Positions 1 through 5,285 of a DNA stretch of 5,285 bases are shown here, piece after piece. The notes beneath the pieces were generated by a model. That model ran no database searches and was not told the DNA's origin. It saw nothing but the letters and a program-made list of their open reading frames with translations. The DNA is from Thiohalocapsa sp. (GTDB taxonomy: Bacteria; Pseudomonadota; Gammaproteobacteria; Chromatiales; Chromatiaceae), in the NCBI RefSeq assembly GCF_019695415.1, contig NZ_JAIFKJ010000475.1, positions 1 through 5,285 on the forward strand, given 5' to 3'. A program made the position numbers and the translations under genes. Numbering within the stretch: the stretch's first letter is position 1; each line of letters opens with the position of its first letter.

Positions 1-88
1 GCTTAGCCCGACCCGGACCCTGTTGTCGCAAGCCGTGCCATACTGCGTCGCAATCTCTCCGCAGGCCAATGGTATTGCCGCTTCGACG

Positions 89-424
89 ATGAAATTCACA
101 CAACTCCCGCCGGATGCCCGCTTCTGCTGGCAGGGCGAGCTGTACCGCAAGACCGGCCCCATGACGGCGCATGCCGACGTCGGCGGCGCACAGAAGCTGA
201 TTCCTCGCAGTGCCGTCGTGGAGCCGGTGGCGAATGACGCGGCAGCGGCAACCACAGCGGAGGAGCGTTTCACCGCGGGCGTGGTGCAGGCCGCGCTGGA
301 CGCTTACCAGACCAGCCTGCGCGCCTATGCGCAGACGCTGACCGGTCCGGAGCGCTCGGCGCTGGAAGCGCACATGGATTTGGCGGAACGGGGATTTCGC
401 GCCGCACTGCGCCGCAAAGCCTGA
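89..424 (+). CDS. Hypothetical small protein, 111 aa, with short N-terminal beta-rich module and helical C-terminus
   Basis: I cannot name this protein. Residues 1-47 hold a compact pattern: Phe12, then GE at 16-17, Tyr19, KTGP at 21-24, and an IPRSAVVEP stretch at 38-46. Similar short openings (F-x-x-x-GE-x-Y-x-K-x-x-P, then PR-x-A-x-V) recur, as I recall, in hypothetical proteins of gammaproteobacteria, without a known function. Residues 58-110 look helical and amphipathic, with regularly spaced Ala, Leu and Phe. There is no signal peptide or membrane segment, so it is probably cytoplasmic. I chose the ATG at 89 because the MKFTQLP opening fits that pattern. No clear Shine-Dalgarno sequence precedes it. 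The frame stays open to the left edge of the window, with a TTG at 23, so a longer protein starting outside cannot be excluded. It converges on the next gene with a 57-base gap. Confidence 0.7.
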   Translation: MKFTQLPPDARFCWQGELYRKTGPMTAHADVGGAQKLIPRSAVVEPVANDAAAATTAEERFTAGVVQAALDAYQTSLRAYAQTLTGPERSALEAHMDLAERGFRAALRRKA

Positions 425-446
425 CGCTGCAATGGGGCACGAAGGA

Positions 447-466
447 GACGCCGATTCACCGGCGTC
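447..466. terminator. GC-rich hairpin between two convergent genes, candidate bidirectional terminator
   Basis: A perfect 7-bp stem (GACGCCG / CGGCGTC) encloses a 6-base loop (ATTCAC). It lies inside the 57-base gap between the stop codons of the two convergent genes, 22 bases after the left stop and 15 bases from the right one. It is followed at once by a self-complementary CCGGCGCCGG at 466-475. Neither strand has a T-run after the stem, so it is not a canonical intrinsic terminator. The position is what argues for a role in ending transcription from both sides. Confidence 0.35.
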
Positions 467-481
467 CGGCGCCGGGCAGCA

Positions 482-955
482 TCACTGCGCCGGCGGGGCC
501 GACTTGTCACGGCCCCAGTAGACGACCCAGCGCCCGCCCTCGCGGCGCAGGCGCACGTGCATATAGTCCTCTAGGCCCCAGAGGCCGTGCTCGGTGAAGG
601 CCGCGGGCGTTGGAAACCACACCAGGGCCTCGTTGACGCCGAGCTCCGCGACGAAGACTTGCTCCGGCACCCAGGTGGCGAGGTCGCCATCGCTTGCCAG
701 CGTATGGGCAGTCATGGCTGCCGCGAGCTCGGGACTGAAGCCCTGCCGATAGTGGGCGTAGAGCATGTCGTAGGTCGAAAAGGCGACTGGGTCCTCCCAG
801 TAGGCCGACTCCAGGCCATAGGCGAAGCGGGTGGCGTCGATGACCTCTTGCACCCGATCCGCGGTGGCTACGCCGGAGACGGACAGCAGTACGATCAAGC
901 CTAACCACCACGTCAGCGACGGGCGGGGGGCGACGGCAACAGGCGCTCTCGGCAT
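482..955 (-). CDS. Secreted protein of unknown function, 157 aa, with N-terminal signal peptide
   Basis: I do not recognise a named family. From the ATG at 955 the protein has an Arg-containing n-region, a hydrophobic stretch at about residues 14-30 (Trp-Trp-Leu-Gly-Leu onward) and an Ala-Thr-Ala site at 30-32, so export to the periplasm with cleavage before Asp33 is likely. There is no lipobox cysteine. The mature part of about 125 residues is rich in Trp and Tyr. It contains a helical segment with YDMLYAHYRQGFSPELA at 62-78 and a beta-looking tail ending RWVVYWGRDK at 142-151. The alternation of helix and strands with a terminal Trp/Tyr-rich strand recalls small NTF2-like or cone-shaped folds, but that is only a guess. 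An in-frame TTG at 1000 would add 15 Pro/Arg-rich residues before the signal, which is less likely. No good ribosome binding site precedes either start. It lies downstream of pckG on the same strand, 239 bases away with hairpins between, so it is probably not strictly co-transcribed. Confidence 0.72.
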   Translation of the reverse strand: MPRAPVAVAPRPSLTWWLGLIVLLSVSGVATADRVQEVIDATRFAYGLESAYWEDPVAFSTYDMLYAHYRQGFSPELAAAMTAHTLASDGDLATWVPEQVFVAELGVNEALVWFPTPAAFTEHGLWGLEDYMHVRLRREGGRWVVYWGRDKSAPPAQ

Positions 956-1082
956 GGATGGACTGCGTGGCGCCGGTCGGCGCGTTGCTGGTGGCGCCAA
1001 CGGGCACCGTCCGGACCGGTGCCGGCGGGCTTTCGACAGCGCTTGGATGATACGCAGTCTAGCGAAGGGCCGGGCTGCCGAG

Positions 1083-1098
1083 GGCGGCGCTCGCCGCC
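1083..1098 (-). other. Short perfect GC hairpin in the gap between pckG and the secreted-protein gene
   Basis: GGCGGC and GCCGCC form a 6-bp stem around a GCTC tetraloop. It sits about 97 bases past the pckG stop and about 128 bases before the start of the secreted-protein gene, in the direction of their transcription. No T-run follows. It may add to termination after pckG or be leader structure of the downstream gene. In DNA this GC-rich a 6-bp stem can also arise by chance, hence the low confidence. Confidence 0.25.
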
Positions 1099-1154
1099 GG
1101 AATCGGCCAGTTGGTCAGAGGCGGCGGCCTGACTCGGTCTCGCCGCGTACCGAA

Positions 1155-1191
1155 CGCCAGCCGCCCCGCGGCGGCAGCGGAGCGGCTGGCG
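1155..1191 (-). terminator. Strong hairpin directly behind the pckG stop codon, likely terminator or 3'-end structure
   Basis: A perfect 10-bp inverted repeat pairs CGCCAGCCGC (1155-1164) with GCGGCTGGCG (1182-1191). Inside it a further 4 bp (CCGC 1166-1169 with GCGG 1177-1180) can form after a single C-A mismatch. Read in the pckG direction, the stem begins three bases after the TGA at 1197-1195. Only two T residues follow the stem, so it lacks the usual U-tract. It could be a weak intrinsic terminator, a pause or Rho-associated site, or a structure that protects the pckG mRNA 3' end. Confidence 0.5.
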
Positions 1192-1194
1192 GCT

Positions 1195-3057
1195 TCAGCC
1201 AGCGACGGCGCGGGAGAGGTCCCACACCGGCGGGGAGTGGTATAGCCTGGCCAGTTGGAGCTCGCGCTCGAGCTCCATCTCGTGCGGCAAGTGGTCGCCG
1301 AAGCGGGTGAGCAATTCCTCCTGCTCCACCGTCTCCCGCCGTGCCACCTCGTTGTCGATGTTCATGATGGAGAAGAACTTCTCCTTGTCGAACTCGAGCC
1401 CGTCCCAGTGCAGATCGTCCCAGCTCGGCAGCCAGCCGAGAGGGCTCTCGATGGCTGAGACGCGGCCATCGCAGCGATCGACGACCCATTTCAGTACGCG
1501 CATGTTCTCGCCGAAGCCGGGCCAAACGAATTTGCCGTGCTCGTCCTTACGGAACCAGTTGACGCGGAAGATGCGGGGCGGCGTGGCGACATGCTGCCGG
1601 CCGATGCGCAGCCAATGTTTCCAGTAGTCCGCCATGTTGTAGCCGCAGAAGGGCAGCATGGCCATGGGGTCGCGGCGCATGGCCGCTTGGCCGATGGCCG
1701 CCGCGGTGGCCTCGGACCCCATGGTGGCGGCCATGTAGACGCCGTGCTCCCAGTTGTAGCTCTGAAACGCCAGCGGGAAGTTCTTGCTGACGCGGCCGCC
1801 GAACAGGAAGGCGCTGATTGGCACGCCGCTGGGGTTTTCCCACTCGGGATCGATGGACGGGCACTGGGCGGCGGGTGCGGTAAAACGGGCATTCGGGTGC
1901 GCCGCTGGGCGCCCGCAGCCCGGTGTCCAGTCATTGCCTTGCCAATCGATCAGGTGCTCCGGCGGCTCGTCTGTGAGGCCCTCCCACCACACATCGCCGT
2001 CGTCGGTCAATGCGCAGTTGGTATAGATGCAATTGCCGTCCAGCGAGGCGATAGCGTTGGGGTTGGACTTCTCGTTGGTGCCGGGGGCAACGCCGAAAAA
2101 GCCATACTCCGGGTTGATGGCATAGAACTTACCGTCCTCGGCGTTCGGCTTGATCCAGGCAATGTCGTCGCCGACGGTGGTCACCTCCCAGCCCTCGAAG
2201 CCCGCGGGTGGAATCAGCATGGCGAAGTTGGTCTTGCCGCAGGCGCTCGGAAAGGCACCAGCGACATAGTGCTTCTTGCCCTCGGGCGACTTCACGCCGA
2301 GGATCAGCATGTGCTCGGCGAGCCAGCCTTCGTCGCGCGCCATCACGGAGGCGATGCGCAGCGCAAAGCACTTTTTACCCAGCAGCGCATTGCCGCCGTA
2401 GCCGCTGCCGAAGGACCAGATCTCCCGGGTCTCCGGGAAGTGGGTGATGTACTTGTCTTCCACATTGCCGGCACAGGGCCAGGGCACATCCTGCTCACCG
2501 GGGGCCAGCGGCGCACCAACGCTGTGCATGCAGGGCACGAAGTCGCCCTGCTCGCCCAAGGCGTCCAGCACTGCCTGACCCATGCGGGTCATGATGCGCT
2601 GGTTGACAACCACATACGGCGAGTCCGTGATCTCCACGCCGATCTGCGCGATGGGGGAGCCGATGGGGCCCATGCTGAACGGGATCACGTACAGGGTACG
2701 CCCGCGCATGCAGCCGTCGAAGCGCTCGCGCAGGATGGCGCGCATCTTATTCGGATCCATCCAGTTGTTGGTAGGACCCGCATCCTCCTGATGCTCGGAG
2801 CAGATGAAGGTGCGATTCTCCACGCGGGCCACATCGCTCGGGTGGGAGCGGGCCAGATAGCTGTTGGGACGCTTGTCGGGATTCAGGCGAACGAATGCGC
2901 CGGCCTGCACCATTTCCTCGCACAGGCGGTCATACTCGGCCTGGCTCCCGTCGCACCAGTAGATGCGCTCCGGCTTGCAGAGCCGGGCCATCGCGTCGAC
3001 CCAGTCTAAGAGCTTGCGGTTTCGGGTGCGGCTCGCACCGTCATGCGTGGTGGTCAT
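1195..3057 (-). CDS. pckG: Phosphoenolpyruvate carboxykinase, GTP-dependent (EC 4.1.1.32), 620 aa
   Basis: This enzyme converts oxaloacetate and GTP to phosphoenolpyruvate, GDP and CO2, the first committed step of gluconeogenesis, in the cytoplasm. The 620-residue length is normal for the GTP family. Visible landmarks, matched to the well-studied animal enzyme: the R-loop around Arg70 (ARSHPSDVARVE), the substrate site YGGN at 220-223, metal-site Lys228/229 and His249, the P-loop FPSACGKTN at 269-277 with its reactive Cys273 and Lys275, the metal-binding kinase-2 motif VGDDIAW at 295-301, the FGGR motif at 419-422, the flexible lid at about 454-464, and the guanine clamp Trp501, Phe502, Phe510 and Phe515 within NWFRKD...FVWPGFGEN. 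The GSEATAA stretch at 447-453 has Gly where animal enzymes have Arg, as in actinobacterial enzymes such as the mycobacterial one. No key residue is missing. The ATG at 3057 has a GGGAGAG upstream. It is divergent from the transglycosylase-like gene and followed by a strong hairpin. Confidence 0.98.
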   Translation of the reverse strand: MTTTHDGASRTRNRKLLDWVDAMARLCKPERIYWCDGSQAEYDRLCEEMVQAGAFVRLNPDKRPNSYLARSHPSDVARVENRTFICSEHQEDAGPTNNWMDPNKMRAILRERFDGCMRGRTLYVIPFSMGPIGSPIAQIGVEITDSPYVVVNQRIMTRMGQAVLDALGEQGDFVPCMHSVGAPLAPGEQDVPWPCAGNVEDKYITHFPETREIWSFGSGYGGNALLGKKCFALRIASVMARDEGWLAEHMLILGVKSPEGKKHYVAGAFPSACGKTNFAMLIPPAGFEGWEVTTVGDDIAWIKPNAEDGKFYAINPEYGFFGVAPGTNEKSNPNAIASLDGNCIYTNCALTDDGDVWWEGLTDEPPEHLIDWQGNDWTPGCGRPAAHPNARFTAPAAQCPSIDPEWENPSGVPISAFLFGGRVSKNFPLAFQSYNWEHGVYMAATMGSEATAAAIGQAAMRRDPMAMLPFCGYNMADYWKHWLRIGRQHVATPPRIFRVNWFRKDEHGKFVWPGFGENMRVLKWVVDRCDGRVSAIESPLGWLPSWDDLHWDGLEFDKEKFFSIMNIDNEVARRETVEQEELLTRFGDHLPHEMELERELQLARLYHSPPVWDLSRAVAG

Positions 3058-3066
3058 GGTGGTCTG

Positions 3067-3073
3067 CTCTCCC
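3067..3073 (-). promoter_or_regulatory. Ribosome binding site of pckG
   Basis: On the minus strand GGGAGAG lies 9 bases before the ATG at 3057, with its GGAG core 11 bases away. The spacing is slightly long but acceptable. It supports the annotated start, and the protein from this start has a normal family length. Confidence 0.55.
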
Positions 3074-3376
3074 GCTGCGGAGGTTGAGGCCAGGGACGAT
3101 ACGTCGGTTGGGCAAGTATTCCGGTCAGGTTACTCTCGGACGAGCCGGTAGCGTCGCGTAACCGGCAGCTTGGCTGATCCCGGGCAAGACTCCGGCCCCA
3201 GCAAACGTTGGGACGGGCCAGCCTTGGAGCGTCTTGGCGGAAAACACCAATGCAGATCGAGCAAAGAACGTGCCAGCAAAGGGCGGGCACGACGCCGTGT
3301 CAGCGTTAACACCGCGCCATGTCAGTGGCTCGCTGCTGGCAGCCTGGCCATAGCAACGTGGGACAATGCTCGTGCA

Positions 3377-3407
3377 AAGGGTCGCCTGCGCCGTGCCGGC
3401 GCCCCTT
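3377..3407 (+). other. Bulged hairpin in the probable 5' leader of the transglycosylase-like gene
   Basis: AAGGG (3377-3381) and CCCTT (3403-3407) flank an inner stem GCGCC (3388-3392) / GGCGC (3398-3402) with a 5-base loop GTGCC. Together they can form 10 bp interrupted only by a 6-base bulge on the 5' side. The structure ends 58 bases before the start codon at 3466. The outer stem is followed by TTGAAGG rather than a T-run, so it is not a classical terminator. It could be a leader element, but no covariation evidence is available from one sequence. Confidence 0.3.
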
Positions 3408-3451
3408 GAAGGACCCACAGGCTTCCATCAACTCTGACCCGAATATGACGC

Positions 3452-3461
3452 AGAGGCGAGG
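3452..3461 (+). promoter_or_regulatory. Ribosome binding site that decides the start of the transglycosylase-like gene
   Basis: The purine-rich AGAGGCGAGG lies 4 bases before the ATG at 3466, and its AGAGG half is 9 bases away, a good Shine-Dalgarno distance. The alternative in-frame ATGs at 3445 and 3319 have no such sequence before them. The protein from 3466 also opens straight into a standard signal peptide. Confidence 0.6.
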
Positions 3462-3465
3462 CTCC

Positions 3466-5160
3466 ATGCACTCCCCCACGGTAGGGCGTCGCGGCGCCCT
3501 GAAGAGCATCGGCATCGCAAGACGCATCCCCGGCCTGATTGTGCTGGCGCTGCTGGCGGCGGGTGTCGCCGGCGCCGCACCCATCCACCTCCTCCGAACG
3601 CAGCCCTCCACCGAGCCCCACGCTGCACTCGTGCAGCTGGCGGCTGTGGCGGCGTTCGAGGCGCAAGCCCGCCGCCGCGCCCTGGACCAGGATCGCAGCC
3701 AAGACATCAGCCCGACGCAGCTTCTAGTGCTGCTGGACGTGGCGGAGCGCACCGGGTACAGCCTGGGTCAGTTGCTGGCCACAGGCGAGCATGAGAGCGC
3801 GCACACCTGGAACGACTTCGTACGCCCACGCCTCAGCAGCGGCCGCTTGGGCCGCGCGGCCGGCGTCTGGCAGTTCCAGCCGAAGACCTTCGAGCGCATC
3901 ATCCACCTGTACGGCGCAGAGCTCCTGGCACTCACCGCCGCTGACCCAGCCGCCGGCAGGCGGCGCCTCGATCTCGGCTTCGGCCCCTTCTGTGACAGCC
4001 ACGTCCGGCTCGTGATCCGCGACACCATGGCCGGACTGCGCGACCCGAGCGACCCGGAGCTCAAGCTGCTGCGGCATAACTTCACCATCCTCGCGCTCGC
4101 CAAGTATCTGCTGAGCAAGGACTCGGGGGCGACGAATCCGGTGGAGGACTACCTCTTTCACTTCCTAGGTCCCGCCCAGGGGCGGCGCATCCTGGCCCTG
4201 GCACAGGGCGACGCGCGCCATACCCGCACCGTCAAACCGCCACCGCCGCCGGACCCGCCCACGGCGGCGGGCGGAACGAGCCGGGTGCGCGACACCCTGC
4301 CCGGACGCCCGGAGCTGTTGCTGGAGCTGGCGCCACGGGGCTACCGATCACTGACGCCGGGCGCACCGACACCAGGCACGCGCGCGGCGGATGCCATGCT
4401 GCGGCGACAGGACGAGCCGGCGCCCAAGCCGCCACAGCCCCCGCCGCCACAGTGGCGCGCAGACTACGGCTATCCGCACGACTCGCCTGTGGTAACCAGC
4501 AATGCGGGTATGTTCTACCGCGACGGTCAGGCGCGCAGCGACCCTTACACCTGGGCCGAGTTCCTTCGCCACCTCGAACGGCGCGTGAAGGCGGACCGGC
4601 AGCCGGAGCTGGTGCGGGCCAAATACGGCGTCGGCTTCTATCTGGAGGGAGGGGACATGCCGCATAGGGCCTTCAACCCGGACGCACCCGGCAGCGGGGA
4701 CGGCGCGACACTTTCAGTCCGGCTGGATGACGGCACCACGCGCGACCTGCTCCGCGCGCAGATCCTCGAACCCCTGGACACGCGGGAGATGCGCGACTAT
4801 CAGCGCCGACTCGCGGCCCTTATCGGCCTCGGCGACGCGGAGCCCACTGCGGTGCTGAGCGACGCCGCCGCACTGGCGCTGTGGCGTCTCGGACTGCTTG
4901 AGCCACCCAGCCATGCGACGGAGCCCGCGGCCGACCCCGCAGACCTGCTCGGCACGGACATGGGGCTAGGCTGGGGCACCGTGCTGCGAACCGATGAACC
5001 CACGGTGCGGCGGGCACTGCATGCCTTCCGATCACTCGTTGGCAAGGCAGCGCCGGAGAATCCCGCGCACAGCGATTTGCTGTTGCCGGCGGAGCGCGTC
5101 GCGCTGGAGGTCTATGGCGCGCGTATTGAGCGCATGCTCGCGGCGGAGCGGGGCGACTGA
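3466..5160 (+). CDS. Exported lytic-transglycosylase-like (SLT/lysozyme-like) protein with proline-rich middle and unassigned C-terminal region, 564 aa
   Basis: Probably a periplasmic peptidoglycan-cleaving enzyme or a protein built on that fold. Residues 1-37 form a signal peptide: basic n-region, hydrophobic core LIVLALLAAGVAGA at 24-37, AGA cleavage site near 37. The RRGALK at 8-13 resembles a twin-arginine motif, but a second Arg pair at 19-20 precedes the core, so Sec export is as likely. Residues about 82-248 match the SLT pattern in order: LATGEHES with likely catalytic Glu110 before Ser111, AAGVWQFQPKTF at 131-142, YG at 149-150, LRDPSDPELKLL at 191-202, and YLFHFLGPAQG at 229-239, as in transglycosylase-like proteins carrying an AHFLG motif. 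Residues 258-328 are low-complexity with two proline runs (258-265 and 318-328). Residues about 335-564 match nothing I know. There is one cysteine, Cys176. The ATG at 3466 is chosen for its ribosome binding site and signal peptide; an upstream extension to 3319 is open but unlike protein. Fold call good, enzymatic activity inferred. Confidence 0.8.
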   Translation: MHSPTVGRRGALKSIGIARRIPGLIVLALLAAGVAGAAPIHLLRTQPSTEPHAALVQLAAVAAFEAQARRRALDQDRSQDISPTQLLVLLDVAERTGYSLGQLLATGEHESAHTWNDFVRPRLSSGRLGRAAGVWQFQPKTFERIIHLYGAELLALTAADPAAGRRRLDLGFGPFCDSHVRLVIRDTMAGLRDPSDPELKLLRHNFTILALAKYLLSKDSGATNPVEDYLFHFLGPAQGRRILALAQGDARHTRTVKPPPPPDPPTAAGGTSRVRDTLPGRPELLLELAPRGYRSLTPGAPTPGTRAADAMLRRQDEPAPKPPQPPPPQWRADYGYPHDSPVVTSNAGMFYRDGQARSDPYTWAEFLRHLERRVKADRQPELVRAKYGVGFYLEGGDMPHRAFNPDAPGSGDGATLSVRLDDGTTRDLLRAQILEPLDTREMRDYQRRLAALIGLGDAEPTAVLSDAAALALWRLGLLEPPSHATEPAADPADLLGTDMGLGWGTVLRTDEPTVRRALHAFRSLVGKAAPENPAHSDLLLPAERVALEVYGARIERMLAAERGD

Positions 5161-5224
5161 GGGCTTCTGGCAAGGACCAGGAAGGACCCGGCCGACAGCT
5201 CAGTTGCAGCGGGAGGCGCGGGCT

Positions 5225-5246
5225 GCCGCCGCTTCAGGCGTGCGGC
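5225..5246 (+). terminator. Weak bulged hairpin 65 bases after the transglycosylase-like gene
   Basis: GCCGC plus CGC (5225-5232) can pair with GCG, a bulged T, and GCGGC (5238-5246) around a TTCAG loop, giving 8 bp. There is no T-run after it. The rest of the tail (5161-5285) holds no gene I can support. An ATG at 5256 opens a frame that stays open for ten codons to the window edge, which is too short to judge. Confidence 0.25.
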
Positions 5247-5285
5247 CGGCCCCCGATGCGCGCAACCCGTCCCGAATGGGCAACA

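Larger units (their letters stand above)
3058..3465. promoter_or_regulatory. Divergent intergenic region between pckG and the transglycosylase-like gene
   Basis: These 408 bases separate two divergent genes and must carry both promoters unless one lies further away. I see no protein gene here: the open frames are short, GC-driven and unlike known proteins. No sigma-70 promoter with both boxes at proper spacing is convincing on either strand. Local A-rich patches (for example GGAAAACACC at 3239-3248) stand out from the GC-rich background. Several dyads are present: GCCGGT/ACCGGC at 3144-3149 and 3161-3166, GGCCC/GGGCC at 3194-3198 and 3215-3219, and GCTGC-TG-GCAGC at 3332-3343. Any could be an operator, but chance is a fair explanation at this base composition. 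Confidence 0.5.

Noticed and set aside
23..88. TTG start at 23 for the first small protein
   Set aside because: The added 22 residues lack any fit to the module that begins with MKFTQLP, and no ribosome binding site precedes the TTG. The frame is open to the window edge, so this is a preference, not a proof.
1047..1052. TATCAT on the minus strand as a -10 box for the secreted-protein gene
   Set aside because: It is one base from the consensus and about 90 bases before the start codon, but the hexamer 17 bases upstream (GCCCGG) bears no resemblance to a -35 box, and no TGn extension is in place.
831..1310. Open frame on + across the gap between the secreted-protein gene and pckG
   Set aside because: The translation is Arg/Gly/Ala low-complexity, and it overlaps the ends of two better-supported genes and the hairpins. 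It is typical of GC-rich noncoding DNA.
1537..3009. Very long open frame (490 codons) on the + strand, antisense to pckG
   Set aside because: It lies wholly inside pckG on the opposite strand. Its His/Ala/Gly/Val-rich, low-order translation is what the complement of a GC-rich gene gives, and no recognisable domain or ribosome binding site supports it. pckG is certain, so this is a shadow.
3144..3166. GCCGGT-N11-ACCGGC dyad as an operator for pckG
   Set aside because: A 6-bp arm with an 11-base spacer is expected by chance in sequence of this composition, and it matches no operator I can name.
3054..3418. Several short frames on both strands in the divergent intergenic region
   Set aside because: None has a ribosome binding site with a plausible start, a recognisable motif or a natural composition. 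They overlap each other in different frames, as expected for noncoding GC-rich DNA.
3319..3465. N-terminal extension of the transglycosylase-like protein from an ATG at 3319 or 3445
   Set aside because: The extra residues (Cys-, Pro- and Ser-rich) do not look like protein, would put the signal peptide about 50 residues inside, and neither ATG has a Shine-Dalgarno sequence. The ATG at 3466 has both.

Overview
The window is G+C-rich (about two-thirds by eye) and reads as chromosomal DNA of a GC-rich proteobacterium. A gammaproteobacterium, such as a purple sulfur or halophilic lineage, is plausible from the style of the proteins. That placement is an inference, because there is no rRNA or other phylogenetic marker here. 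No tRNA, rRNA, insertion sequence, CRISPR array or phage gene is visible.

Layout from left to right: (1) a small hypothetical protein on + (89-424); (2) a 57-base convergent gap with a GC-rich hairpin; (3) a small secreted protein of unknown function on - (482-955); (4) a 239-base gap with two GC-rich hairpins, the stronger one directly behind the stop codon of the next gene; (5) pckG, a complete GTP-dependent phosphoenolpyruvate carboxykinase on - (1195-3057); (6) a divergent intergenic region of about 400 bases (3058-3465) that should hold the promoters of pckG and of the gene to its right; (7) a large exported protein on + (3466-5160) with an N-terminal lytic-transglycosylase (SLT/lysozyme-like) domain, a proline-rich middle and a C-terminal part I cannot assign; (8) a 125-base tail with a weak hairpin and no supportable gene.

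The genes do not form an obvious pathway. pckG is a central-carbon enzyme of gluconeogenesis, the transglycosylase-like protein points to peptidoglycan remodelling in the periplasm, and the two small proteins are unassigned. Spacing, orientation and hairpins suggest four separate transcription units. I found no convincing evidence for a new multi-gene system. The item most worth following is the modular transglycosylase-like protein with its unassigned C-terminal region.
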